A stretch of 64,000 nucleotides of DNA from Plasmopara viticola (GCA_001695595.3 MBPM02000036.1:434001-498000), one strand, 5' to 3'; positions 9,882-20,512 are shown, counted from the first letter of the stretch. Translations and numbers: made by a program. The notes: generated from the letters alone by a model not told the origin.

Positions 9882-11522
9882 TCAATCGGATTCATCCGAA
9901 TCTCTGGCCAAATGCTGCAACGATTCAAAAGCTGGTTTAATTCGCGCGTCATCCTTCTGTAATTCTCTAACTATTGTCAGCCACGAAATGCTCGAATCCC
10001 CTGTATATGGCAATTTACTATGCAATAATCGTACGGCACTGTAAATGGCATCTTCAACTTTTCTCTTTTCCATACGCCGGTAATACGCCACGAAAGCTGG
10101 AAACCAACTCATGATTACCGATACACCAGCATGTTGAGAAATAAGCTCCTTCAAAATAACTTTGGGATGCTTGCCACGATCTGAAAGGTGTAACATGGAT
10201 GAGGGATCAGCCAGGTACTGCAGCATAGAGTGTGCATAATTCTGGACGTCGAAGCGCTGCCCTTCATTCAAAGGACCAATGTGCGGCGCTGCTAGCTCGA
10301 GGTATCGAAACAGAATGACCACTTCATCAAACGAATGCTCTGATTTCAGCAAATCATACATCTGATCGCCATAAAATGGCCTCCATTTCGCGTAAAAAGC
10401 GACGGTCGCAATCCCATTGGCGAAAATTAGAAAATTATCCGGCGTAATCTTCTTGTTAAAAATTTTCAGGCGTCTAAACTCAAGCTCAGGGTATCGGTTC
10501 CACGATTTACGCGCATTCGCTGCGAGGGTCCCACTGAAGATATTTACATCTCCTAACATGTTCTCGAGCGCATTGGAATCGAACATGACCTTCGCACGTG
10601 GCAATGACATCTCTGGCAGTATGAAATAAATAAAGCTGCCAAGGTCAAAATTCCGATCGTCCACCTTCAAGTACATTTTAACATATTCTAGCCACGCAGT
10701 AAACAGAGTCACATCGTCAATACCACTCAAAGCATGTTCTTCCTTGAGACGCAAGAGATAGAACATTCTTGTTGGTGATTCCTTGTGTAAAAGCCATTCC
10801 TTAAGCACAAAATCCTTGGTAATCGTATCCGTGACCATATACGTCAGCATATCCTTAGGAAATTGCTCCAAAACTTTTTTGCGTCGATAATAGTCAAATA
10901 GTGTCACGACTTGTAAAAACGGATCATACACGGATGGATCATGAAGCGGAAACGTCAATTTTGAACTCGGCCGTGGCTGAATGTGTTCGGCCAAAAAATA
11001 TAAGAGGTCCTTGTTGCTAAATACTGCGTTATCCGAAGCCATGGTGTCCCAAATCCTATAAGATTTAACATAGTAAAACCACACAAGAAGCGTGGGATCG
11101 TGACCCAATGTGACTGGGTCCATGCCTCGATGAAAGATGCTTTGAAGGTTCAAGTACTTGAACACATCCTTTGGGTGGACTCGTGGTTCCTCCAACCATT
11201 TGTAGACTTTTTGTTCCATATCACGCCAATGCACATGTCCCTGTATCGCGCGTAAATTAACCCTTTCTCGAAGCATGAGCTCGTTTTCTAATTTGCGCGA
11301 TAACTCTTGAATCTCCATGACATTTTCGAGATTTTGGTGAATCATGCGCCCAGCCGTTTGACCAAGATAATCCACCAATTCATTTCCTCTCGCCTCCTCG
11401 TTCGTGCCATTAAACGAGGACTTGTCTTTGTCATCGCGTCTTATATTCGAGGTAGTGCCAAAACAAGTGCTAACGTTAAAAAAGAAAATGATGGCAGTAC
11501 GTACGAAAAAGAGTACGCGCAT
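9882..11522 (-). CDS. E2: secreted LWY-repeat effector, intact
   Basis: Intact 546-residue protein starting at the ATG at 11,522. An in-frame ATG nine codons upstream would precede the signal peptide and is not conserved in paralogues. Residues 1-22 form a signal peptide ending in STCFG. No canonical RXLR is present; an EEARG motif (residues 42-46) sits where an EER motif would be expected. Two LWY-type units are visible: W109, F121, W148, Y151/Y155, and W243, F254, W277, Y280. A third, degenerate helical region runs to the end and includes AHSMLQYL and WLTIV. Such folds act as protein-binding scaffolds inside the host cell; the target here is unknown. E4 is its broken tandem copy; E5 is a more distant paralogue. 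Confidence 0.88.
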   Translation of the reverse strand: MRVLFFVRTAIIFFFNVSTCFGTTSNIRRDDKDKSSFNGTNEEARGNELVDYLGQTAGRMIHQNLENVMEIQELSRKLENELMLRERVNLRAIQGHVHWRDMEQKVYKWLEEPRVHPKDVFKYLNLQSIFHRGMDPVTLGHDPTLLVWFYYVKSYRIWDTMASDNAVFSNKDLLYFLAEHIQPRPSSKLTFPLHDPSVYDPFLQVVTLFDYYRRKKVLEQFPKDMLTYMVTDTITKDFVLKEWLLHKESPTRMFYLLRLKEEHALSGIDDVTLFTAWLEYVKMYLKVDDRNFDLGSFIYFILPEMSLPRAKVMFDSNALENMLGDVNIFSGTLAANARKSWNRYPELEFRRLKIFNKKITPDNFLIFANGIATVAFYAKWRPFYGDQMYDLLKSEHSFDEVVILFRYLELAAPHIGPLNEGQRFDVQNYAHSMLQYLADPSSMLHLSDRGKHPKVILKELISQHAGVSVIMSWFPAFVAYYRRMEKRKVEDAIYSAVRLLHSKLPYTGDSSISWLTIVRELQKDDARIKPAFESLQHLARDSDESD

Positions 11523-11540
11523 GGTGTGGCATGAGATGTT

Positions 11541-11557
11541 GCAAGACAAAGTGAGAG
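11541..11557 (-). promoter_or_regulatory. Putative initiator upstream of E2
   Basis: Minus strand ctcactttgtcttgc lies about 20-35 bp before the E2 ATG and matches the E1 and E5 motif at most positions. This supports a conserved core promoter in the effector family. No experimental start site is known. Confidence 0.4.
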
Positions 11558-11639
11558 CGACGGAAAAAAATTGGATCTTGCAGCTGGTACGAAATCAAGA
11601 ATGGGATTGTGCGACCAGATAGCAAAAAGGACGAGTCTG

Positions 11640-12345
11640 TACGTACGGAGCCCTAGTTCTACAGATAATTGGCTTCGATCAAACATTCACCATCCATTCT
11701 TTAATGTCGACCTAATGTTTGTATCGCATAACGTTTTCAACCAATTATCGTGTGACTCTATCATCTTACAGTATTTATCTGCACATATTTCATTTGACTA
11801 GAAAAAAATACAGCAGGAACGATTGATAAATAACCGAGGCACCGTATCTCAAGTAATAGGATGCTGCAAACTGATCTGTAATGGAATCTGCAACCAGGGT
11901 GTACGACAATGGTTATGTATTTGCTGCCTCCTTGTTAACAATCTTCGATTTCGGACACAGCGTCTGTGCACGCCCGTATCGAATTACCAATTTTCATCCA
12001 ATGTCGCCTTGCGGATTAAACGCATTGAACGACCTTTCCATTGACTACTTTTTGTCAAGATAGCGCAAAACCATTTGTAGGGTCGACCGATAATTATTCG
12101 TAGGCAAAGAATGCTTCAAAGCTGACTTGTTTTAATTTTAAACTTTCGTCGGCTAAAGATGATGTCCTCCCGATAAGTACAATCATCATTTGTCGCTATC
12201 ACTTAGAAAATACATTGATCCGGACGTTGCCATCTATCAAAGATTCACTTATTTTTATCTTCCAAATTTAACAGCTAAAGATCAGATCATTTTTTTTCAA
12301 AGAAAAATAGTACTTAATTTTTTTTGCACAACACCATCTAAAGTA
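11640..12345. other. E2 upstream region without the gypsy insertion
   Basis: No gene. 11,640-12,182 aligns to the upstream regions of E1 (7,020-7,560) and, near the gene, E4 (16,990-17,150). At ~12,182 the homology reaches the point where the gypsy LTR begins in E1, but here no LTR follows. The next 160 bp are AT-rich without recognisable content. 12,333-12,345 is the target-site copy of the retroposon that follows. Confidence 0.55.
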
Positions 12346-12673
12346 CTTCGGAAAAGGTTGGGGTGACGCCCTCCTTCCAAGCGCGGGGGCTAAATGCTCG
12401 CGCGCTTCGGTCAAGTGCTCTCGGGCATCTGCAGGTCTCTAACAAGTCTCACCCTCGACGCGACGGTCTCCAGCACCAGAGCGCCACCTGGGCTCTTACC
12501 AAGTCAGAGCTAAACAACATAATGGAAGACCCTCACGACCTCGGTGCTGGCTGCACTGCCCGCCGAACGAGACCCGACGTATGCGGATACCACTCTATGC
12601 CGTGGACTAGCCAGACTGATCCTAGCACGTGCATAACTTGGCAACGCGATAACGTACTACAATACAATACAAT
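12346..12673 (+). mobile_element. ~320 bp retroposon R320, copy 1, with target duplication
   Basis: Flanked by a 13 bp direct repeat accatctaaagta (12,333-12,345 and 12,674-12,686). The body is ~328 bp and ends in tandem TACAA units. The target duplication plus short-repeat tail indicates LINE-machinery retroposition. I see no convincing RNA polymerase III boxes, so it could be a LINE 3' end rather than a tRNA SINE. The 110-codon frame spanning it is not conserved as a protein among the copies. Confidence 0.88.
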
Positions 12674-12689
12674 ACCATCTAAAGTAATG

Positions 12690-13240
12690 AATTGATAAAA
12701 AATTACGTTTTATAAAAGAAATTTCGAAATTTACCTAACAATACATACCTCAGTTAATATATACATACTCTTACCCTATCGTAATTGACGCATTAAAATA
12801 CGGTATGGTTGATGTAGGACAACCTATAAAACAGATACAACTGTGATTGGCGATCGTAATTGTCGCAAGCGCTCAAATGAAGCTGGGTTATACACCTTAC
12901 TTGAGCGAGGCTATAGTTGTTAGTAATGAGTAAATTGAGATCTTTTCATGTGGTGTGGTGCCTGCAAATTTTATTTGTATTTTACTGTGTAAATTATGGT
13001 GGGGGCTATTGTCGATTCGATTATAATTTAGTTTTTGTACTTTGTAAATTAATTCAAAGGAAGATTTTCCTTATTTAATCAAACTTAATTCACTCGTATT
13101 CTCTATGATGTAACTTTCGGGACCCGAAAGACATAAGATATCGTTTTACGTATCAGTCTAAAGAATTGACAAACCACTTTATTCATCAGTCTTACAACAA
13201 AACTGCAACGATTTAAACATAACTCTACTACAGGCAAGTC
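12690..13240. other. AT-rich 3' flank of E3
   Basis: Very AT-rich, stops in all frames, no repeat boundary or RNA gene seen. It probably holds the 3' untranslated region and polyadenylation site of E3. Confidence 0.5.
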
Positions 13241-14350
13241 CTAACTTTGCGCGGCTGCCAACTCGCCCGCCCATTTCTTTCCAAGTAGGGTCGTTTCTGA
13301 GTCAATAATACGCTCAATCCCGTCTGCGTCGTAGTAGTTTTTAATGATCTCGTTCAGAGTCATATGTGTCTTTGTCTTTTCCGAATACTTTTCCGAAAAC
13401 TTTTTCGCATACCATAACCATATTCTTACCTCGTACTGATCGAGAAGACCATTTGGATTTTTGTCAAGCAATAAATGTTCAAATACAAGTTTCGGCTCTG
13501 TACCTTTACTCAGCCAGTCGTGGCCAAGTCGACGTTGAAGATAGATCGCTAGCTTCAAAGTCTTTTCTGACTGTCTTGCCGAACTTAGTAGCGAAGATAG
13601 ACCCTTGTCACCAAACGTGTAGTAGAGCTGATCAAAAAGCTCCATTGACTCACCAGGCACGAACTTGCTGAAGTAAAGGCTCCAGATACTATATTCTGGG
13701 TCGAGTAGCAATGTCGGGTTGTGCTTGTCAACCTGCAACATCTCGTAAAGTTGGATGGAGCTAATTTCTTGGTCTTTCCAATACGACATGTGCTCCATTT
13801 GCAGTTCTGTGCCAATAGTTTTCAGTGATGCGCCTGCCTCACTCGTTGCCTCTTCCAGTATCATTGCCAATTTATAATCACCGTATTGCGCCCGCAACAT
13901 TTCAATGATCGACACTTGCTTCTCAGGATGCTCCGGATTGTAATTTTTCACGTACGTGAGCCAAAGATGAAACTTGGAATTCGACAAAATGTCCTTGTCG
14001 ACCTTATCGAGCTCCAGCTTGGTGTAAATGTTCTGTGGATTCCCATTTTCCATCGACCACCAAGTTACTTTGAGCTCGTTCAGAGACTCCGCATTTTGCT
14101 TCTGAAACACCTGATAAGACTTGGCCAGTAAGACGGCAAGTTTGTCCTTCCAGCCCAAAGTTTCGATACATTTAACCCTTTCTTCGTCTTTTGCAGACGG
14201 CAGTTTCGAAAGGAGGGTAGTAGGTCGAGCTCCACTGGAAAAAAACGTCCTTGAGGGTGTGAGGGACGCAGTCGCATTCGCAGAAGCGTCGGCTTGTGCA
14301 ATATCGGGAGGGACTAATACGAGTGCTAGAGCAACGCGGCTTAGACGCAT
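13241..14350 (-). CDS. E3: RXLR-dEER-like effector with three LWY units
   Basis: Intact 369-residue protein from the ATG at 14,350; the frame also extends 28 codons upstream but only this Met opens a signal peptide (residues 1-22). A DEER motif sits at residues 55-58. The preceding RXLR site is degenerate (ARPTTLL, residues 41-47). Three regular units follow: W97/W130/Y133, W191/W223/Y226 and W279/W311/Y314, with a Trp-to-Trp gap of 32-33 and a period of about 90 residues, the spacing of tandem LWY effectors such as PSR2. Such proteins are thought to act in the plant cell; the target is unknown. It shares little with E2 or E5 outside the fold. Its codon and base use look coding throughout. 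Confidence 0.9.
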   Translation of the reverse strand: MRLSRVALALVLVPPDIAQADASANATASLTPSRTFFSSGARPTTLLSKLPSAKDEERVKCIETLGWKDKLAVLLAKSYQVFQKQNAESLNELKVTWWSMENGNPQNIYTKLELDKVDKDILSNSKFHLWLTYVKNYNPEHPEKQVSIIEMLRAQYGDYKLAMILEEATSEAGASLKTIGTELQMEHMSYWKDQEISSIQLYEMLQVDKHNPTLLLDPEYSIWSLYFSKFVPGESMELFDQLYYTFGDKGLSSLLSSARQSEKTLKLAIYLQRRLGHDWLSKGTEPKLVFEHLLLDKNPNGLLDQYEVRIWLWYAKKFSEKYSEKTKTHMTLNEIIKNYYDADGIERIIDSETTLLGKKWAGELAAAQS

Positions 14351-14754
14351 TTGATAACTTACTGGCCGAATGGATAATAGAAGGGTAGAGCTCGTGGATC
14401 GCATTCCTAGTCTCCCGTTGCGCATCATCGACAAGGAAGAGTTAGTTCAGGAGCCATTTCATTCGTCGAGGAAACGCTGCAAAGGCTGATTTGCTCTGTA
14501 GGGCCGGTTTAGCAACCCTGCGTCTGCTCGACAACTTGTGGATTGGTTACAAAGTTTTCAATCAAGCATACCGCAAATTGGGATGGCTATATACTGCGAA
14601 TAGAGCCTAAGCATTGGCTGGTGTTAATCAGTCCTGGCGCAATAGCGGTAGTATTGATTTGGTGTAATCAGACTCCTTTCTAACTCTTATTCGGTGTTAT
14701 AAATATATAAGAGGAGTGGTAATTTATTTTTATATCTGATCCGAAAAAAGGTAT
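14351..14754. other. Upstream region of E3
   Basis: No gene. It holds the likely E3 promoter. Pyrimidine-rich tracts (ctctacccttctatt, minus strand, about 25-40 bp before the ATG) could serve as an initiator, but the motif shared by E1, E2, E5 and E6 is not found here. Confidence 0.4.
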
Positions 14755-15349
14755 GTCACTAGCGCGCATGACCTCGGTCGTATACAATTTGGGCACGAAG
14801 CCACCATTGCCGAACTCATCAGGGAAGCAAAGCGATAAAGTGACCTACGATCTCTAAGCCAAGAGCTGTCATTTATAGCTCTGACATTTTCAACGGCCTC
14901 TTTTGGAATTCGGTAATTTTAAACTTTCTGCTTTACGTATTGATAATGCGTGGACTGCGTCAAATTATAAGCGTTGCACCAAAAGAATCAAGTATTGATT
15001 TATCGGCTAAAGTGTTTTTTCCTCTGAGTCGAGATAGTCGACAGCAGCGCAAGGAGCAGGTCCGCTAAAACGAAGAAAAAGACATAAGTGTTGAGCCAAT
15101 GTTTGTATTAATCCGCTTCATGTGTACTTACTTACTTGGTTGCTTATGCAAAGCAGCTGAGCATTCTTGAATAAAAACACAAAGAGTAATCTATTTTTAT
15201 TCAAGACTGGTATTATAGGTCAAGAACAAGAGGGATACGGTGGACAAGGAATTGTGACTAATTAATTAGATTAAATCCTCAAAATCTGTTAGCTACTAAG
15301 CTTTGCTGATACATGCATACGAGACAGTTCACCTCGATAATCCTAGTCT
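14755..15349. repeat. 3' flank of E4, tandem copy of the E2 flank
   Basis: Copy of 9,330-9,870 with scattered changes and small deletions. Together with E4 it defines a tandem duplication of the whole E2 unit, with E3 lying between the two copies. Confidence 0.65.
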
Positions 15350-16934
15350 TCAACCAGATTCATTCGACTCGTGCTGCAGCAACTCAAAAGCTGATTTTAT
15401 ATGCGCGTCTCCATTCTGTAATTCTCCAATTATTGTCAGCCACGAAATGCTCGATCCTCTATTCTCCGGCAACCTATCTTGCAATAATCGTATGACAATG
15501 TAAATGGCATCTTCATTACTTCTCTTATCCACACGCCGGTAATACGCGGCAAAAGCAGGAAACGAATTCTTGAGAACCAAAACATCAGCATGTTGAAAAA
15601 AAAGCTTATCCAAAAAAGTTTCGGGATGCTCGTTACGATCTCGAAACCGTAACATGGGTGAGGGAACAGTCAGGTACTGCACCATAGAGTGTGCATAATT
15701 CTGGACGTCGAAGCGCTGCCCTGGTTTCAAAGAATCAATGTGCTGCGCTTCTAACTCGAGGCCCCGAAACAGATTGACCACTTCATCAAACAAATGCTCT
15801 GATTTCAACAAATCCTACATCTGATCGCCATTATATGGCCTTGATTTCGCGTAAAAAGCGACAGTCGAAATTCCATTGACGAGTTCTAGAGAATTATCCG
15901 GCGCAATCTTCTTGTTAAGAAATTTCAAGCGTCGCGCATTCGCTGCAAGGCTTCCACCGAAGTAATTTGCATCTCCCAACATGTTCTCGAGCGCATTGAA
16001 ATCGAATGACCTTCGCATGTGGCAATGACATCATTGGCAGTATAGAATAATTAAAGCTGTCAAGTTTAAAATTCCGATCGTCCACCTTCAAGTACATTTT
16101 CACGTGTTCTAGCCACGCAGAAAACAGATTTAAATCGTCAATACCAATCAAAGCATGTTCTTCTTCGAGCCTCAAGAGGTAGAATATGTATTCTGGTGCT
16201 TCCTTGTGTAGAAGCCATTCCTTAAGCACAAAATCCTTGGTAATCGGATCCGTCACTATATACGTGAGCATATCCTTAGCAAAGTGCGTCAAAACTTTTT
16301 CGCGTCCATAATAGTCAAATAGTGTTACGATTTGTGAATTCGAATCATACACGGATGGATCGTGCAGCGGAAACGTCAGTTTTGAGCTCGGTCGTGGCTG
16401 AATGTGTGCGGCTAAAAAAATAAATCCTTGTTGTTAAATGGTGCCTTATTCAAACCCATGGTGCCCTTGACCCTATACAAATCAATATAGTAAAACCACA
16501 CAAGAAGCTATAAATCGTGACCCAATTTGACTGGGTCCATGCCTTGGTGAAAGATGCCTTGAAGATTCAGATACGAGAACACATCCTTTGGGTGGACTCG
16601 GGGTTTCTTCAACCATTTGTAGGCTATTTTTCCCATTTTACGCCAATGCACATGTTCCATTATCGTGTCTAAATCCACCTGTTCTCGACGCATGAGCTAG
16701 TCGTCTAATTTGAGCGATAATATTTGAATCTCCATGGCTTTTTCGAGATCTTGATCATGTGCACAGCGGGTTGACTAAGATAATCCATCAATCCATTTCC
16801 TCTCGCCCTCTCGTTCGTGCCATTAAACGAGGACTTGTCTCTGTCATCGCGTCTGTATTCGAGGTAGTGCCAAAACAAATGCTAACGTTAAAAAAGAAAA
16901 TGATGGTAGTACGTACGAAGATGAGTACGTGCAT
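15350..16934 (-). pseudogene. E4: broken tandem copy of effector E2
   Basis: Starts with an ATG at 16,934 and a signal peptide nearly the same as in E2, then shifts frame about 30 codons on. Fragments at 16,508-16,693, 15,915-16,352, 15,815-16,018 and 15,350-15,811 align in order with E2. Landmarks include VHPKDVFSYLNLQ, TKDFVLKEWLLHKE, and the C-terminal RFDVQNYAHSMVQYL and SSISWLTI. Stops and shifts in several places make a functional product unlikely. Closest relative in the window is E2. Confidence 0.87.
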
Positions 16935-17160
16935 GGTTTGGCTCGGGACGTTGATAATCAAACTGAGAGTGACTGAATCTTAAAGAAATCAACATCAGAC
17001 CGTGCGACCAGATAGCAAAAGGCTGTACGTACGGAGTTCTAGGCCTACAGATAATTATTGGTTTCGATAAAAAATTCAACATCCATTCTTTATTGTTGAC
17101 TCTATCATCTTAAAAAAGTATTTTGGTGAAGAAGTGATACATATTTAATTTGAGGGTGAA

Positions 17161-18420
17161 GTGGTACAAACACGAGGATATTTCGAGGCATTAAAAAGCG
17201 AGGCTCCACCGCCCAAACAAGACGCGACTTCGTGGCGCCAAATCGAGCGTGATTACTATGTACTACTCGATGTAGAACGTGAAGCTTCAAGTAGTGAAAA
17301 CCGAAGCCGCTTCCTCTCGCTCTCGCGTGAATACCATCCGGATCGACGATGTCAAGGGCATGCGGAGATTGTGGCAGCAGCCAATGCACAATATGCGGTA
17401 CTCGATTGTGCGTACAAAGTATTAATTGATCCAATCAAACGGCACGTCTATAAGGAAAGTACCAATTTTCGCTCACAGGGTTCTCAAACTTAATACCGAA
17501 TCGATGTCCTGCCGTTCATGGTCTGTTTAAACGAATGACAGGGCATCCAGGTCCTCGAACAAGATCACATCACGATGCAACACATGGTCGGCTTCCACTT
17601 GCAAACACGCGACGAGATGCAACAATACATGGAAAAGCTCGTGCGGCAACGACACGAACAGGCTCCTGACGTCCAATTCGTGTCCCATAGCGACCTCGCC
17701 ATGCATGTCGATATGTCCAACTGGGTCCACGCACCGATGCGAGCATTCCGTCATCTCGTGGTACCTCACGTTCACTACGTGGCTCGGACCCAAATGACAC
17801 TCCATCAACGGACAGACTTTTCCTTGTCTCGTACGACCAAGGTGTAAATTGGGGGTTTTATGTATGACCGACTTGGCCTGACCATGGGTGGCTTCACCAC
17901 GGCACTGTCGTACAAGTCATTAAACCCAAGTCTCCCGTTCGTCACGCTCTCGAGTCAAATCGGCTCGGTGCCAAAGCTGCACTGTCAACTGAGTCAACAC
18001 GTGTCGCGGTCATTCCCGAACTCGATGAACACGGACTCGACCTGTCCGTGGGTGCGCACCAGCTCTTGGCTTCACGCCTCTATGGCTCCATGATGTGGAG
18101 TACACGTGACGGCCTCTCGGGATCCCTTGGGCACGACACGGACATGCAGACGGCCACGGCAGCCGTTGCAGTGAACACAGCGGGTCCGAGTCTCTCGCAT
18201 CAAGTCCGTCGCGCAATCACCAGTGCCTCCACCATCCTTGCGCGCGAGTATGATGGCGGGCGTCTCCACCGTCACGGGCATGAGTCGAGAACTCTCGCAT
18301 CGTACACGCGTGGCAATCGGTGTCTTGCTCGCACGGGCAGGCGTCACGCTACGGTAGGGCTTTACCAGAGGCAGTGTCCGCTTCGTCGTGCCCATTTTCC
18401 AACAAGCGGTCTGCCCAGAA
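17161..18420 (+). pseudogene. DNAJC11-like J-domain protein, pseudogene
   Basis: The first 110 codons encode a J domain: DYYVLLDVEREASS, then the diagnostic HPD tripeptide in YHPDR, then a helix ending in DPIKRHVY. The same frame runs on past two stops into DVQFVSHSDLAMHVDMSNW, then shifts. Later pieces (~18,060-18,240 and 18,250-18,410) resemble the beta-rich C-terminal half of DNAJC11-type mitochondrial J proteins, ending in SVRFVVPIF. No ATG precedes the J domain. The GC-rich body differs from its surroundings, suggesting an origin elsewhere. The family call beyond the J domain is inference. Confidence 0.65.
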
Positions 18421-19110
18421 ATATGTTACTTCCTTTCCTGCTACCATGAAGCAGTATGCGAATGAATACGTTTGCGCCGTGGCGTGACTGTGACCCCCAC
18501 AACATGCAGTAGTGGCAAGCCTAAACGATTCGTCTCGTAGGTGGACATTGGGAAGTGAGCTGCAGATCTCCTTCGCCGAGGGAGAGACGATGAAGAAAAT
18601 GGTAAGCCGTCGCTGTTCGTTTAAATTGGATGGGTACGGCGCATTAACGGAAGCAACAATTTCCAGGCCGTCAAGCAGTGCGAAAAGGGGTGAGCGACCT
18701 GCCAAAACACGTCTGCGATCAACGTTTTGTATGTTGTAGACATCGCGAGGTGTTGTCGTGACGCCCGGGTCGTTACAACGATACGTGTCGGTCCAGACGT
18801 GCGCAACAGAAGCTCAAGACGTGCTATTTCTGAGCAGCCGTGAGGGTCTGGCACCTGGGATGCACTACGCCGTCAGCGAATGTTTCAGTGTTGTGTTGAC
18901 CGTGGTCAATCTATACCACCCAATGATGTCTTCTCCTTGTTGTGTCTGCAATTGGCAGATCTTTATAGGAACTTGGCAACCGATGAGCCGGATCCCGCGC
19001 TTGCGTTTTCGTTGGTGGTGCAAGGCGTGTGTGACCTCGATGATATTCTAGGTCTAATTTTTATCCGTAAAAATTGGAGCAAAGTAACTCAACATCCGTA
19101 GACAATCATT
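18421..19110. repeat. Duplicated block of unknown origin, copy 1
   Basis: Matches 39,350-40,101 closely (tacgtgtcggtc, gttgtagacatcgcgagg and others). It sits immediately 5' of a gypsy LTR in both places. Conserved open peptides exist on the plus strand (QLADLYR...LVQGVCDL, 18,900-19,050) and on the minus strand (CGGHSHATAQT, ~18,470-18,510), so the coding strand is unclear. No family is recognised. Confidence 0.5.
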
Positions 19111-19131
19111 TGTAGTCATATGTAATCTCGT

Positions 19132-19455
19132 TTTCGGAAAAGGTTGGGGTGACGCCCTCCTTCCAAGCGCGGGGGCTAAATGCTCGCGCGCTTCGGGCAG
19201 GTGCTCTCGGGCATCTGCAGGTCTCTAACGAGTCTCACCCTCGACGCGACGGTCTCCAGCACTAGGGCGCCACCTGGGCTCTTACCAAGTCAGAACTACA
19301 CAAAATAATGGAAGACCTACACAGCCTCGGTGCTGGCTGCACTGCCCGCCGAACGAGACTCGACGTATGCGGACACCACTCTATGCCGTGGACTAGCCAT
19401 AGAGCCTAGCACGTGCATAACTTGGCAACGCGATAACGTAATACAATACAATACA
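19132..19455 (+). mobile_element. ~320 bp retroposon R320, copy 2, nested in LTR
   Basis: Same element as at 12,346. Flanked by the 12 bp repeat atgtaatctcgt (19,120-19,131 and 19,456-19,467). The duplicated target is LTR sequence, so the retroposon arrived after the gypsy LTR. The LTR at 40,102 is uninterrupted at this point. Confidence 0.88.
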
Positions 19456-20079
19456 ATGTAATCTCGTAATTCTAAAGCTGTTTTAAGCTATATCGGTTAA
19501 AAGGAAAAGGTTATATACCTTTTGAAGTTTGACGCTGCAATACGGCTTTTGAGCGACTTGTCTCATAAAAGTTTGATTAAAGTCTATCGACAAGCTGGTA
19601 ATTTATTTAATGTGTGCATCATTGAGCAAAAAAAGTGTATGCCTCGTTTACGTCTTAGGTAAAAATCTTGAGAGCCACACCAGCGCGTGATGTGGAAGGG
19701 GTATCGATAGACTCTCGCGTCTAAATTTCGACAAGAAGGCTAATGTTCTCAGCGAGAGCCTTTCATGCAGACGAGACAGAATAAAAATATCCAGGAATAA
19801 CGCGTGATTCTCAATCGATTGTTGATGTGACACTTGATATGCACTACCTCTACAATACACATATTACACAATTGAATATCATTGAAGTTGAAGTGTTCAT
19901 TTATTCCAAGTATTACTTGCTGACGCTGCTTTGTTAAAATAAATCTACGAAGATCCGCGTCCGTTTGATAAAAAACATCTTGGTTTAAAGAAATAGTACA
20001 TTTTATCCGTCAAATGCTCGTCGACGTACATGTTCAGAATACTTGTCTGAGAAAGTCTATCTCGTCGCGACAATGCTGG

Positions 20080-20512
20080 CCGTATATCAAAAATCCTACT
20101 GGTCAAAAATGACGAAGTACATTAAGCGCTAAGTCAACGCTTGCGAAATGTGTAAGCCTAACGAGGCTAGACACTCCAAACCGCCGGGGTTACTTCAGTC
20201 TCTGGATATCCCAGGAGGCAGATGGGACGACATTGCAATGGACTTCATCGTGTCTTTACCGACAACAGAGAGTGGTTATAATGCCGTCATGATGATTGTT
20301 GATTGCTTAACAAAAAGGGCCATGTTCATCGCTACGAAGGCAGTGGACGATACTGCAGAATTCGCAAAAGTTTACTGAGGGAAGGACCTTGGCATACCGA
20401 AGGCCATTGTGTCCGACCGAGACACTTAGTTTACATTCAATTTATGGCAAGCAATCGCGTCTGCTGTGGGAACGCAACTCAAGTAGGCTTCGGCCTCTAG
20501 GCTACAAACACG
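20080..20512 (+). pseudogene. Gypsy G1 integrase fragment, element 1
   Basis: Plus strand keeps the end of the zinc-binding region (CEMCKPNEARHSK) and the core: GGRWDDIAMDFIVSLP with the first catalytic Asp, YNAVMMIVDCLTKRAMFIATK, then, in another frame, the SDRDT block. The third catalytic region is lost. Part of element 1, dead. Confidence 0.8.

Noticed and set aside
10417..10629. Plus-strand frames inside E2, E3 and E5 regions (e.g. 10,417, 11,307, 13,366, 13,886)
   Set aside because: Shadows of the minus- or plus-strand effector genes; no conservation or signal of their own.
12363..12695. 110-codon frame over the R320 retroposon
   Set aside because: GC-rich repeat gives open frames on both strands; other copies are not open in the same frame and the frame crosses the target-site duplication.
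13241..14350. Upstream start of E3 at 14,434
   Set aside because: The extra 28 residues precede the hydrophobic signal peptide; the ATG at 14,350 begins it directly.
17527..18395. Minus-strand frames of 70-107 codons over the DNAJC11-like region
   Set aside because: Mirror frames of GC-rich coding sequence on the other strand; the plus strand carries the J domain.
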